A stretch of DNA of 64,000 bases from Gammaproteobacteria bacterium (GCA_002706685.1 PALV01000022.1:124001-188000), one strand, 5' to 3'. Positions 1-10,717 are shown, counted from the stretch's first letter. Program-made: numbers and translations. Notes: generated by a model not told the origin, from the sequence alone.

Positions 1-1
1 T

Positions 2-1072
<1,071 letters not shown>

Positions 1073-1094
1073 TTGACAGACAGAGGTTCTGGCT

Positions 1095-2261
1095 ATTAAA
1101 CCCTTATTTACAAAAGGTGTATCGCTTGAATACCGCCTGGTAGCGTTTGTTCTGCTGGCGGTATTGGTCATGTTTGCGGATCGGCGCTACGACTATCTGG
1201 ATAGATTCCGTTTTACCGTCGCCTATCTGAGCACACCCATCTACTGGGTTGCTGATATCCCCACCCGTGTTTCGCTGTGGATCGATGATGTTTTCGTTTC
1301 GCAGCGGGATCTGATCGAAGAAAATGCCCAACTGCGCCAGGAACTGCTGTTTGCCCAGCGTGAACTGCAATTGCTGGCGGGTCTTGCCAGCGAAAACAGC
1401 CGTCTGCGTGACCTGCAGGCAGCATCGCAGACCGTGCAGGGACGAGCAGTCACCGCTGAAATCATCAATGTATCCAACGACCCCGGCGCGCGGCGTGTGC
1501 TGATCAACCGTGGCGCCCACAATGGCGTGTTCGAGGGTCAGGCTGTGCTGGATGCACATGGTCTGATGGGCCAGGTGGTCGAAGTGCTGCCTTTTACCAG
1601 CTGGGTCCTCCTGATCACCGACTCCCGCCACGGTACACCCGTTCAGGTGAATCGCAATGGTGAGCGTGCCATTGCCCGCGGCAGCCGCAGTGATGTGGCC
1701 GGCCTGGAACTGGAGTTTGTTCCTGATACGGCTGATATTGTCGTGGGTGACCTGTTGGTCAGCTCCGGACTGGGGCAGCGTTTCCCCAAAGATTATCCGG
1801 TGGCCGAAGTCACCAGTGTTGTTCATGACCCGGGTCAGGCGTTTGCCGTCATCAGGGCCCGGCCGTTGGCGCAGATGGACAGGACACGGCATGTGATGCT
1901 GGTGATTCCCGACGACGAAGTGATCAGTAGTGTGCCGGTTCCGGATGATTTTCTGGGTGCGGGCCCTGGTGAACTGCCGGTCACCGAGGAGGTGTCAGTG
2001 CCCACTGACAGTGCGAATGCAGGCAACGATAACGAAGCTGAGCGTGACACTGTCCCGGACGATAATGCTCTGCTGGTGAGGGATGCGGATGAGCCGGAAA
2101 CAGACATGCCGGCACCCGGTCAGGAAAGTGCTGATACAGAAGCAGCAGTGACCGAGGGTGCGGCAACAGAGAGTACAGAAACTGAAAGTGAATCCTCAGA
2201 TGCAGGAAATACGGTGATGCCTGAGGAAGACGGGCCCGGACCAGGGGAAGATCTGCCATGA
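1095..2261 (+). CDS. mreC: Rod shape-determining protein MreC, probable ATT start
   Basis: MreC is the bitopic periplasmic scaffold that links MreB to the wall-synthesis enzymes. The first ATG in frame (1164) would remove most of the membrane anchor. Reading from ATT at 1095 restores the conserved opening (M)KPLFTKGVSLEYRL followed by the transmembrane helix VAFVLLAVLVMFAD, and an AGAGG ribosome-binding site sits 8 bases upstream; a stop at 1074 excludes a longer frame. A coiled coil follows (about residues 60-100), then the two beta-barrel MreC core domains. The last 90 or so residues form an acidic tail rich in Glu, Asp, Thr and Ser, longer than in many homologues. The end overlaps mreD by four bases (ATGA). 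Product is certain; the start is inferred from homology and the ribosome-binding site. Confidence 0.93.
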   Translation: MKPLFTKGVSLEYRLVAFVLLAVLVMFADRRYDYLDRFRFTVAYLSTPIYWVADIPTRVSLWIDDVFVSQRDLIEENAQLRQELLFAQRELQLLAGLASENSRLRDLQAASQTVQGRAVTAEIINVSNDPGARRVLINRGAHNGVFEGQAVLDAHGLMGQVVEVLPFTSWVLLITDSRHGTPVQVNRNGERAIARGSRSDVAGLELEFVPDTADIVVGDLLVSSGLGQRFPKDYPVAEVTSVVHDPGQAFAVIRARPLAQMDRTRHVMLVIPDDEVISSVPVPDDFLGAGPGELPVTEEVSVPTDSANAGNDNEAERDTVPDDNALLVRDADEPETDMPAPGQESADTEAAVTEGAATESTETESESSDAGNTVMPEEDGPGPGEDLP

Positions 2262-2746
2262 CGCCAAGAGCCAATGGAATCTGGGTGATCATCCTGAGTT
2301 TTCTGGTCGCCTATCTACTTGAGATCGTCCCGTTCCCGGAATGGGCCATGCATTACCGGCCTGCCTGGGTGGCCATGGTGCTGATTTACTGGGTGATGGC
2401 CATCCCGTACCGGGTTGGCATCGCGACCGCCTGGTTTGCCGGCGCGTTTCTGGACATTCTGGAAGGGTCCCTGCTTGGCATGAACGCACTGACCTTTGCT
2501 CTGCTTGCATACATCACACTGAGCCTGCATCAACGGCTGCGCATGTTCTCCGCCCTGCAGCAAAGCGGCATGATTCTGGCCCTTGTCGGCTTGAGCATGA
2601 TGCTGAGCTACTGGATCAAAATAGGACTTGAGGAATCCAGCGAAGGCAGCCTGCTGTTCCTGCTGGGAGCCCTGTCCAGTGCTTTCATCTGGCCGTGGCT
2701 GTTTGTAATGCTGCGGCACCTGCGACGTGGTTTCGATGTCCACTAG
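2258..2746 (+). CDS. mreD: Rod shape-determining membrane protein MreD
   Basis: This 162-residue protein is almost entirely hydrophobic, with about five to six membrane segments, matching the length and topology of MreD, the integral membrane partner of MreC in the elongasome. The opening MTPRANGIWVIILSFLVAY and the stretch FLDILEGSLLGMNALTFALLAY are typical of the family. Its ATG overlaps the mreC stop as ATGA, so translation is probably coupled. Its last bases overlap the start of maf. Identification rests on hydropathy, motif and gene order together. Confidence 0.95.
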   Translation: MTPRANGIWVIILSFLVAYLLEIVPFPEWAMHYRPAWVAMVLIYWVMAIPYRVGIATAWFAGAFLDILEGSLLGMNALTFALLAYITLSLHQRLRMFSALQQSGMILALVGLSMMLSYWIKIGLEESSEGSLLFLLGALSSAFIWPWLFVMLRHLRRGFDVH

Positions 2747-3401
2747 CCCCAACAACGCATTGTCAGAGGACAGGCAGGTCGATCTTGTTCTGGCATCGGC
2801 TTCCCCGCGTCGCCGCCAGCTGCTGGAGCAACTCGGCGTGAAGTTTCGGGTGCTGGCTGCCGACATCGACGAAACTGCACTTGCCGGTGAATCTCCGACA
2901 GACTATGTATCCCGGCTGGCTCGCCAGAAAGCGGCGGCTGTTGCCGCATTACTTGCAGATGGCGCCGAAGCGGAGATGCATCTGCCTGTCATGGGGGCCG
3001 ATACCATTGTTGTGCTGGGCCAGCGATTGCTGGGCAAGCCGGTTGACGCGGCGGATGCGGCACAAATGCTGGGCAGCCTGGCCGGGCGCGAGCATCAGGT
3101 TATTACCGCAGTCTGCCTGATGGACACAGAACGTCACGATGTTGCGGTGGTCAGCACGGATGTAGCGTTCAGGGCAATGAGCGAAGACGAAATCGAGGCC
3201 TATGTGGCGACAGGTGAACCCTTTGGCAAGGCCGGTGCCTATGCGGTGCAGGGCCTGGCAGCGGCGTTTGTGGAGCGTCTGTGCGGCAGTTACACGGGCG
3301 TGGTCGGCCTGCCGCTGTATGAGACTTCTCAGTTGCTCACAGACTACGCAGTGCCTACTGAATTGAATCGCCACACCCTGCGCAGTCAAGCTCGCAGCTG
3401 A
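2736..3401 (+). CDS. maf: Maf-family nucleoside triphosphate pyrophosphatase (YhdE type)
   Basis: Maf proteins hydrolyse non-canonical or excess nucleoside triphosphates to monophosphate and pyrophosphate; the YhdE subgroup prefers dTTP/UTP and is linked to septum control. The signature SASPRRRQLL is at residues 21-30, MGADTIVVL carries a metal-binding acidic position, and KAGAYAVQGLAAAFVERLCGSYTGVVGLPL near the end is the conserved C-terminal signature. I chose ATG 2736, ten bases inside the mreD end, over GTG 2727; both are in frame. Downstream rng begins 16 bases after the stop. The place between mreD and rng is that of E. coli yhdE. Confidence 0.95.
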   Translation: MSTSPNNALSEDRQVDLVLASASPRRRQLLEQLGVKFRVLAADIDETALAGESPTDYVSRLARQKAAAVAALLADGAEAEMHLPVMGADTIVVLGQRLLGKPVDAADAAQMLGSLAGREHQVITAVCLMDTERHDVAVVSTDVAFRAMSEDEIEAYVATGEPFGKAGAYAVQGLAAAFVERLCGSYTGVVGLPLYETSQLLTDYAVPTELNRHTLRSQARS

Positions 3402-3417
3402 GTTGCGGAGACGGATC

Positions 3418-4905
3418 TTGAGTGAAGAAATATTAATCAACGTAACGCCCCGGGAGACCCGGCTGGCGCTCATCGAAAACGGCCTGTTGCAGGAAATATT
3501 TCTGGAGCGCCGCAGTCGCAGTGGTTTTGTCGGAGATATCTACCTCGGCAAGGTTGTGCGTGTCATGCCGGGCATGGAGGCGGCGTTTGTTGATATCGGA
3601 CTGGAGCGGGCGGCTTTTCTTCACAACGCCGATATCGCCCCGATTGGTGCCGATGGGCTTGAGGTGCGCGAAGATCACCCGGTTGCCATTCAGGCTCACC
3701 TGCATGAAGGGCAGATGATTGTTGTCCAGGTCGCCAAAGACCCCATAGGCACCAAAGGCGCCAGGCTGACAACGCATCTGACCCTGCCATCACGCCACCT
3801 TGTTTACTTGCCACGTAACCGGCACATCGGCATTTCCCAGCGTCTTGAAAGCGAGGAAGAACGCGAAAGACTGCAACAGGTTCTCCACGCCTGCATAGCC
3901 GAGGAACACGGCGATGGGGCCGAACCCAGGGGAGGGTTCATTATCCGCACCGCTGCCGAGGGCGCGACTGAAAACGAGCTGCGTGAAGATATCCGTTTCC
4001 TGTACAAGCTGTGGGCGGCGGTTGAGCGCCGCATCGGGCGCAGCAAGGAAGTCCGTGTACTCTACCGTGACCTGCCATTGTATCTGCGGGCGGTGCGCGA
4101 TCTGATTGCGCCGAACATTGAAAAAATCCGCGTCGATACGCAGGAGGCCTTTGATGAAATCCGCGAGTTCATCAACGACTTCATGCCTGAGTACCGGGAC
4201 CGGGTAGAGCTTTACCGCGGTGAGCGACCGATATTCGATCTCTACGGTATTGATGATGAAATCGAAAAGGCGCTGGGTCGCCAGGTCAGGCTCAAGTCAG
4301 GCGGTGATCTGATTATCGATCAGACCGAGGCGATGACAACCATCGACGTCAACACGGGTGGCTACCTGGGCAGCCGCAACCATGCCGAGACTGTGTTGAA
4401 GACGAACCTGGAAGCGGCGACAGCCATCGCCCGGCAGCTGCGTATCCGCAACCTCGGCGGTATCATCATTCTCGATTTCATTGATATGGAAGACCCCGAA
4501 CACCAGCGGCAGGTGCTGCGTACCTTGACCAAAGCGCTGGAAAAGGATCATGCCAGAACCATGGTGACGGCAATATCGGAGCTGGGTCTGGTAGAGATGA
4601 CTCGCAAGCGCACGCGGGAAAGTCTTGGTCAGGTGCTGTGCAGCCCCTGTCCGGTTTGTGAGGGCAGAGGACGAATCAAGACAGCTGAAACGATCTGCTA
4701 CGAGATATTCCGTGAGATTGTGCGGGTTGCGCGGGTCTATGAAAATGATGAGTTGCTGGTCATGGCATCGCAAACGGTTGTTGACCGGTTGTTGGATGAG
4801 GAGTCAAGTACGCTTGCCGATCTGGAAGTAATCACCGGGAAAACCATCAGATTCGAGGTGGAACCGATGTATACTCAGGAACAATATGATGTCGTACTGT
4901 ATTGA
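3418..4905 (+). CDS. rng: Ribonuclease G
   Basis: RNase G is the single-strand endoribonuclease that matures the 5' end of 16S rRNA and degrades some mRNAs. The product (495 residues) carries an S1 RNA-binding domain near residues 35-125, catalytic aspartates in TIDVNTGGY (about 310) and ILDFIDMED (about 353), and the zinc-link CPVC (411-414). It lacks the long C-terminal scaffold of RNase E, which separates the two. I chose TTG 3418 (MSEEILINVTPRETR, matching the E. coli opening) because GGAG lies seven bases upstream; an in-frame TTG at 3403 would add five residues. It stands between maf and yhdP as in E. coli. Confidence 0.96.
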   Translation: MSEEILINVTPRETRLALIENGLLQEIFLERRSRSGFVGDIYLGKVVRVMPGMEAAFVDIGLERAAFLHNADIAPIGADGLEVREDHPVAIQAHLHEGQMIVVQVAKDPIGTKGARLTTHLTLPSRHLVYLPRNRHIGISQRLESEEERERLQQVLHACIAEEHGDGAEPRGGFIIRTAAEGATENELREDIRFLYKLWAAVERRIGRSKEVRVLYRDLPLYLRAVRDLIAPNIEKIRVDTQEAFDEIREFINDFMPEYRDRVELYRGERPIFDLYGIDDEIEKALGRQVRLKSGGDLIIDQTEAMTTIDVNTGGYLGSRNHAETVLKTNLEAATAIARQLRIRNLGGIIILDFIDMEDPEHQRQVLRTLTKALEKDHARTMVTAISELGLVEMTRKRTRESLGQVLCSPCPVCEGRGRIKTAETICYEIFREIVRVARVYENDELLVMASQTVVDRLLDEESSTLADLEVITGKTIRFEVEPMYTQEQYDVVLY

Positions 4906-4914
4906 TGGGTATTC

Positions 4915-7900
4915 ATGATCTGGCAGATCACACGATCGATTGGTCGCATCGGCCTGCGCCTGGCGTTCTGGTCTTTGCTGACCCTGCTGGTCCTCATGGC
5001 GCTCTATGTCAGTCTGGGACGGCAGCTGGTACCTATGGTCAGCGACTATCAGGAGCAGATCGAAGAGCGCCTGTCGCAGATGCTGGATGCCAGCGTCGAA
5101 ATGGACGCCATTCATGGTGAATGGCACCGGCTGAGCCCACGCTTTGTTATTGAAGGTCTGCAGATCAATGGCCGCCAGGCTGATCTCGATGCCCTGCCTC
5201 CCGCGCTGCGTCTGGAACGTGTGGACGTATTCGCCGATGTACCAGCCAGTCTGTTGGCGCGCCGCCTGATTATTGCGTCGGCAGCCATCGAACAACTTCA
5301 TCTAAATTTCGCGCAGTCAGAAAGTGGCCGCTGGCAGCTTGCCGGACTCGGTGAGGCCGCCGTACCCCCACAGATCAATCCCGAGCAGCTGTTTCAGTGG
5401 ATGACTGCGCTGGCACGTTTTCGCCTTGATGACACACAAATCAGTTTTCGTCCTTTCCGCGGCGACGAACTGGTCATGGCCGATGCGCGCATCGAATTTC
5501 AGAGCCAGGGTGACCAGCACCAACTGATACTGGCGGCTTTTCCGGAGATGGCCAGCGATGAGCTGAGGCTCTCTGCCGACTTGACGGGCGATTCAGTAGC
5601 CAGTCTGCAGGGACAGGTTTACCTCAATGCTCCACCCGCGGAGTATGCAGAGCTGCTGGCCTCACTGGACCTGTCCCGGGCCGGTGGCGGGCGGCTTGAA
5701 TTGTCGGGCCTGCAACTGTTTGGCGAATTCTGGGTGGATATTCAGCAGGGGAATCTGCAGGGGCTGACATGGCGAGGCGGCGGCAATGCTTCGCTGAGTG
5801 TCTGGGATGACAGCCAGACCATGGTGGAGCAGGTAACGATTGATGAACTGGACGTTGACTGGCTGAAGTATTACCAGGCGCCTGATGATAGCTGGTACCT
5901 GCAGTTCGAGGGACTCGAGTTTGCCTATGATGGAGGCCGCTGGCCGGATGGCGGTCTGACACTGGACTATTTGCCGGATCAGCAGATTCGCCTGCACATG
6001 GACGCGCTTGATACTGGCCTGGCCAGTCGCCTGATGCTGGCGCTGTTGCCCGCCGGTGCTCTCCGGCAGGAGCTGGATACCTTCAATCCGCGTGGCCAGT
6101 TACGCAATATTGTGTTGAGTGCTCAGCCCGCAAGTGACGGGCAATGGGTCGGCGCATTCAGCAGCAATATCCGGGAGGGCGCCATCAGTGCGCATCGTGG
6201 TGTGCCAGCTTTCTGGGGTGTGGACGGTTATGCCGAGGTCGAGTTTGATACGTCCGCACGCGTGATTGATGGTTTTGTTGAAGTGGCAGGTGAGGATATG
6301 TCGATGCAGATCCCGCGCCTGTTTGACGATGTCTGGCAGTACTCTCGTGTGAATGGTCGCGTCAACGTTCATGTCGATTACCAGAACGCAATGCAGATGC
6401 GCCTTGCCAGCAGCGTCGTGGTTGTCGAATCTCCCTATTGGAATGCACGGGCGCAATTTGCCCTGGACGTGAATGAGGCGGCCGATAGATTTATCAATCT
6501 GGAGTTGATGGTCGGTGCTCTGGAAGCGGATGTCAGCAGCAAGTCGCTGTATTTGCCGATGGCTGCTGGCGCACCACGTTCTGCCCAGGGTGTACTTTCC
6601 TGGGTCGACGATGCCGTGATTGCTGGCAGTGGCGCCGGCAGTGGTTTCATTTTTCGGGGTCATGTGGACGGCGGCGCACTGCCAGCCGAGCGCACCATGC
6701 AGATGTTCTACCGGGTGGCTGACGGTGAATTGAAGTTCGACCCTGAATGGCCGGCTCTGGAGCAGGTCAGTGGCACTGTGACGGTCAGCGACGGTGAGGT
6801 CTATGTGCTTGCCGAGGCTGGTCAGAGCATGGGCATCGACTTCCAGCAGACGGAAGCGTCTGTCCAGCAGAACCCCGGCGGCGGCAGCTGGCTGACGGTC
6901 AGTGGCACTGGCCGGGGCACAGCGGATCAGGGCTTGCAGTACCTTGCCCAGACACCTGTTACCCGCGATGTAGCCCAGTATCTGAGTGGATGGCAGGCGC
7001 AGGGCAGTGCTGACTTCACTCTGTCGCTGGTGATCCCGCTCTTTATAGAGGGTGTAGAGCCGGAAGTGCAGCTGGATATGCAGTTTGCCGACAATGCGCT
7101 TTACATTCCCCAGTATGAACTGACCGCCTCAGATCTGTCGGGGCAATTGCATTATTCGGCGCACAGCGGTTTGAGCTCGACAGACATGTCTGCTGTGGTG
7201 ATGGGACGCGAAACGGATTTCGAGATCCTGTCAGCGGACAGTGAGCAGGGTATTGGCAACACACTGATCAATGTCACCGGCCGCTCCAGTGTGGATGCCC
7301 TGCTTGACTGGCCCGGCCTGCCAGGGTTTTTGCGGCCCATACTCAGCAAAACCACCGGTGAGTTTGAACACCAGACCCAGTTGCGGCTGGGACAGGCGCC
7401 GGAGCTCTCGGTCCGTACGGCGCTTGATGATGTCGCCTTCGCTTATCCTGCGCCGTTTAGTAAAGCGGCTGGCGAGGCTTTGCCGCTTGATCTAAGACTG
7501 ACATTCGCAGCCAGTAACCCGGATATCGTCATGACGCTGGGTGACAGATTGCAGATGCGGCTGACAGGTGGTGAAGCGGACAGCGCCTACAGCGGATTGA
7601 TTTACCTGGGCAGTGCGGGCAATGGCATGCAGGTACGACGCCTCAACCCGGGTGCACCCGGTCTGGAGGTGTTGGGCGAGATCGCTGTCTTCGATCTTGA
7701 GGCATGGCAACTGGCGATCAGTGAAATGATGACAGACTCGCGTAACGTGGCTGGTGTCGGCAGCATGGGTGGACTGTCCGCAATCACAGGCACCGCCGGG
7801 GTGCGAGTCGGGGAACTGCTGGCGTTTGACGAGCGGTTTACCAACGTCAATCTGTCACTCAATAAAACGAATCAGGACTGGCGCTTTGGTTTTGACAGTG

Positions 7901-9012
7901 AGGCGCTGGCCGGAAACCTGGTCATTCCCGGCGGTAGCGATCAGCCCTGGGATATTGACCTTGACCGCCTGCAGCTGGACTACCAAGTATTCGACGAACC
8001 GGAAAGTGCGGAGCCAGAGTTGGTGGCAGCTGTCGACAGCGAGGCCGCGAGCACTCCGGCAAATGTGGAGCTGGATCTCGAAGAGTTGCCTGCTGTCGAG
8101 TTTGAACTGCCCCGTGAAGACCCGCTGGCAGCCTTTGACCCGCGGACTCTGCCACCAATGCGATTGTCGATAGACGAGCTGATTCTTGGCGAGGCTGATT
8201 TCGGAAGCTGGTCGTTTGAGTTGATTCCGGATGCTGCGGGCGCGCTGTTTCGAAATCTGCAGTTGAATGTTCGCGGGCTGTCTATCGGAACCGAAGAGGA
8301 GCCGGCTGAGTTTCGCTGGATCTATGATGGACAGCAGCATCGCAGTGCGCTGAATGGCATCGTCACTGCGCAGAATCTGGCGCCGGTGCTCAGCTCTTTT
8401 GGATATGCGCCCAGTCTGGAAAGCCAGACGGCTCGTTTTAACACGCGATTACACTGGGATGGCAGTCCAGCGTATTTCTCGGCACTGGGTCTCAATGGTG
8501 ATATAGACCTGCAGGTGCAAAACGGTCGTTTCCGGCAGCGTGCCGGCGTCGCCAACAGCGCGCTGCGCCTGATCAGTATTATTAATTTTGATGCCATCAT
8601 GCGTCGCCTCCGCTTTAGCGGCGACCTGGCACGTACAGGCTTGTCCTATGACGAAATTACCGGCCAGATCAGTCTGCGTGATGGCATCGTCACCATCGAG
8701 GATCGTTTGCAAATCATCGGTCCAGCCAGTCTGTTTCAGCTGGAAGGTACGGTAGATCTAGCCGCCGAGACCATTGATGCTGATTTGTATATTACCCTGC
8801 CGGTTAGCGATAATATTCCCTGGCTGGGTGGGCTGGCCGTCCTTAACAACCTGATCAACTGGCAAATGGCGGTAGGTGTCTTCATTTTCGACCGTATCTT
8901 TGGTGACCAGGTCGACAATCTCACCAGTGCGCACTATACCCTTGAGGGCCCCTGGGAGGGACTGGAACCGCGTCTCTACCAGGTGTTTACCGATGCAGAT
9001 TCGGACGATTGA
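4915..9012 (+). CDS. yhdP: YhdP-family AsmA-like envelope lipid-transport protein
   Basis: A very large protein (1365 residues, slightly longer than E. coli YhdP) with one N-terminal membrane helix (about residues 14-35, LRLAFWSLLTLLVLMALYVSL) and a long, beta-rich periplasmic body. E. coli YhdP, TamB and YdbH are AsmA-like bridges that move phospholipids from inner to outer membrane. The C-terminal 200 residues (LGLNGDIDLQVQNGRFRQ... to FDRIFGDQVDNLTSAHYTLEG) are the AsmA-like end conserved in YhdP. A low-complexity acidic linker lies near residues 1035-1075. It directly follows rng (9-base gap), the conserved location. Function is known from family members; here it is inferred. Confidence 0.92.
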   Translation: MIWQITRSIGRIGLRLAFWSLLTLLVLMALYVSLGRQLVPMVSDYQEQIEERLSQMLDASVEMDAIHGEWHRLSPRFVIEGLQINGRQADLDALPPALRLERVDVFADVPASLLARRLIIASAAIEQLHLNFAQSESGRWQLAGLGEAAVPPQINPEQLFQWMTALARFRLDDTQISFRPFRGDELVMADARIEFQSQGDQHQLILAAFPEMASDELRLSADLTGDSVASLQGQVYLNAPPAEYAELLASLDLSRAGGGRLELSGLQLFGEFWVDIQQGNLQGLTWRGGGNASLSVWDDSQTMVEQVTIDELDVDWLKYYQAPDDSWYLQFEGLEFAYDGGRWPDGGLTLDYLPDQQIRLHMDALDTGLASRLMLALLPAGALRQELDTFNPRGQLRNIVLSAQPASDGQWVGAFSSNIREGAISAHRGVPAFWGVDGYAEVEFDTSARVIDGFVEVAGEDMSMQIPRLFDDVWQYSRVNGRVNVHVDYQNAMQMRLASSVVVVESPYWNARAQFALDVNEAADRFINLELMVGALEADVSSKSLYLPMAAGAPRSAQGVLSWVDDAVIAGSGAGSGFIFRGHVDGGALPAERTMQMFYRVADGELKFDPEWPALEQVSGTVTVSDGEVYVLAEAGQSMGIDFQQTEASVQQNPGGGSWLTVSGTGRGTADQGLQYLAQTPVTRDVAQYLSGWQAQGSADFTLSLVIPLFIEGVEPEVQLDMQFADNALYIPQYELTASDLSGQLHYSAHSGLSSTDMSAVVMGRETDFEILSADSEQGIGNTLINVTGRSSVDALLDWPGLPGFLRPILSKTTGEFEHQTQLRLGQAPELSVRTALDDVAFAYPAPFSKAAGEALPLDLRLTFAASNPDIVMTLGDRLQMRLTGGEADSAYSGLIYLGSAGNGMQVRRLNPGAPGLEVLGEIAVFDLEAWQLAISEMMTDSRNVAGVGSMGGLSAITGTAGVRVGELLAFDERFTNVNLSLNKTNQDWRFGFDSEALAGNLVIPGGSDQPWDIDLDRLQLDYQVFDEPESAEPELVAAVDSEAASTPANVELDLEELPAVEFELPREDPLAAFDPRTLPPMRLSIDELILGEADFGSWSFELIPDAAGALFRNLQLNVRGLSIGTEEEPAEFRWIYDGQQHRSALNGIVTAQNLAPVLSSFGYAPSLESQTARFNTRLHWDGSPAYFSALGLNGDIDLQVQNGRFRQRAGVANSALRLISIINFDAIMRRLRFSGDLARTGLSYDEITGQISLRDGIVTIEDRLQIIGPASLFQLEGTVDLAAETIDADLYITLPVSDNIPWLGGLAVLNNLINWQMAVGVFIFDRIFGDQVDNLTSAHYTLEGPWEGLEPRLYQVFTDADSDD

Positions 9013-9039
9013 TCTTTTACTGAGCAAAGAGAACGACTC

Positions 9040-9909
9040 ATGCAGCAGAATGATGTTGAAACCAGCAAGCCGATCGTTGCCGCTATCCAGATGGTCAGTG
9101 GTGGCGACATCCAGAAAAATGTCAGGGACGCTGAGCGGCTGATTGATCAGGCCGCCGGGCGAGGTGCAGCGCTGATCGTGCTGCCAGAAAATTTTGCAGT
9201 GCTCGACGGTGGGCCGCTGGCCCGTTTTGCCGAGCGTGAAGGGGACTACGATGCTCTGCTGCAGGGCATGCTGTCGCGCAAAGCGCGTGAGCATGGTGTT
9301 TATCTGGTTGGTGGCACGGTACCACTGATCACACGGCCTGCGCCCGAAGGCGTCGAGCCGGAAGTGCTGAGCGATGGCCGGGTGCGTCCAGCCAGTCTGC
9401 TGTTTGACCCGGACGGTCGACTGATGGCGCGTTACGACAAAATACATCTGTTTGATGTTGAGGTCAGTGATCGCCAGGCGCGATATGCCGAATCTGACAG
9501 CTTTGAGCCGGGTGATCAGGTCGTGGTCGCGGAAACGCCGGTAGCCCGTCTGGGGCTGACGATCTGTTACGATCTGCGCTTTCCTGAACTTTACCGCGAA
9601 CTGTTTAATGAGCAGGTTGAGCTAATCACAGTACCAGCCGCCTTCACTAAGGTTACTGGCCAGGCGCACTGGGAAGTGCTGTTGCGGGCACGAGCCATCG
9701 AAAACCAGTGTTATGTCATAGGCGCAGGGCAGGGTGGTGTGCATAATGAGACGCGTGAGACCTTCGGGCACAGCATGATCATCGATCCATGGGGACGTGT
9801 GCTCGATACATTGCCAGGTGGTGAGGGAGTAGTCAGTGCCGCGCTGGATCTTGATCAGCTGCACGAATTGCGTCGCAAAATGCCCATTCGCGATCATCGC
9901 AAGTTTTAA
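9040..9909 (+). CDS. Nitrilase-superfamily carbon-nitrogen hydrolase (Nit1/YafV-like amidase)
   Basis: The 289-residue protein has the nitrilase catalytic triad: Glu50 in LPENF, Lys134 in DKIHLFD and Cys176 in ICYDLRFPELYR. The ICYDLRFPE form and the size match the Nit1/NitA branch, whose members act as deaminated-glutathione amidases, a metabolite-repair role. It follows yhdP by 27 bases; in pseudomonads a homologue lies between yhdP and tldD. Here tldD is absent and a DUF445 gene follows. The cytoplasmic location is inferred from the absence of a signal peptide. The substrate is not proven by sequence. Confidence 0.9.
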   Translation: MQQNDVETSKPIVAAIQMVSGGDIQKNVRDAERLIDQAAGRGAALIVLPENFAVLDGGPLARFAEREGDYDALLQGMLSRKAREHGVYLVGGTVPLITRPAPEGVEPEVLSDGRVRPASLLFDPDGRLMARYDKIHLFDVEVSDRQARYAESDSFEPGDQVVVAETPVARLGLTICYDLRFPELYRELFNEQVELITVPAAFTKVTGQAHWEVLLRARAIENQCYVIGAGQGGVHNETRETFGHSMIIDPWGRVLDTLPGGEGVVSAALDLDQLHELRRKMPIRDHRKF

Positions 9910-9922
9910 TAACGGAAGAACC

Positions 9923-10648
9923 ATGAGTAAAGGAAGCATAACCAATCTTGCTGCATTAACGCTTGTGCTGCTGGGGCTCGTGGCACCCCAGTCCATTGCT
10001 CCATACCTGATGAGCAGTGGCCTGTTCGCTTTGTCGGGTGCGGTAACCAACTCTCTGGCAATCCACATGCTTTTCGAGAAAGTGCCCGGCCTGTATGGGT
10101 CAGGTGTCATCAGCCTGCATTTTGAGACAATCAAAACCAAGCTGCGCGAAATGATCATGGATCAGTTTTTCAGTCCAGACAGTCTTGATCGCTTCTTCGA
10201 TGCCTCAGCGCTGATGCAGGAAGGTATTCACAACATGATGCCTTCCATGATTGATGAGGTGGATTTTGATCGGGCATTTGATTCGCTGGTAGAGGCCATC
10301 ATGGCATCCTCCATGGGCAGTATGCTTGGCTTTGTGGGCGGTCCAAAGGCACTGGAGACATTGCGGCAGCCATTCGCCGACCGTATGCGTGACGCGCTGT
10401 ATGACTTTGTGGAGTCGCCCCAGTTCCATGACGCTGTTGCCAAACGCCTGGACGATCTGGCACACAGTGATGATGTGATGGCGCGAATTGAACTGTTGAT
10501 CGATAACAGGCTTCAGGAGCTGACACCCGCTCAGGTCAAAGAACTGGTGCAGCGAATGATCAAAGAGCATCTGGGCTGGCTGGTTGTCTGGGGCGGAGTC
10601 ATTGGTGGTGCCCTGGGGCTGGTCGTCGGACTGGTGACCAATCTGTAG
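9923..10648 (+). CDS. DUF445-family membrane protein
   Basis: This 241-residue protein has a hydrophobic N-terminus (LAALTLVLLGLVAPQSIAPYL), the motif SGLFALSGAVTNSLAIHMLFEKVPGLYGSGVI characteristic of DUF445 (the YheB/YjiN-like group), a helical soluble middle and a C-terminal membrane helix (LGWLVVWGGVIGGALGLVVGLVTNL). The role of the family is not established. I placed the start at ATG 9923, preceded by GGAAGA, because a longer in-frame reading would overlap the previous gene by 74 bases with no family-like sequence. The last residues suggest a protein anchored at both ends. Confidence 0.85.
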   Translation: MSKGSITNLAALTLVLLGLVAPQSIAPYLMSSGLFALSGAVTNSLAIHMLFEKVPGLYGSGVISLHFETIKTKLREMIMDQFFSPDSLDRFFDASALMQEGIHNMMPSMIDEVDFDRAFDSLVEAIMASSMGSMLGFVGGPKALETLRQPFADRMRDALYDFVESPQFHDAVAKRLDDLAHSDDVMARIELLIDNRLQELTPAQVKELVQRMIKEHLGWLVVWGGVIGGALGLVVGLVTNL

Positions 10649-10693
10649 TGATGACGGCACGTCTTTTCAGCAGGCTGTATGCTGGCTTGCGTC

Positions 10694-10717
10694 GCCAATC
10701 TGCTTTGTGAGATTGGC
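10694..10717 (+). terminator. Hairpin downstream of the DUF445 gene
   Basis: GCCAATCT (10694-10701) and AGATTGGC (10710-10717) are perfect complements around an eight-base loop. There is no T run after it, so it is a weak candidate terminator for the preceding operon. Confidence 0.35.

Noticed and set aside
1104..1892. 262-codon minus-strand open frame across mreC
   Set aside because: It is antisense to mreC, has no recognised domain, and mreC has clear family sequence in the opposite frame.
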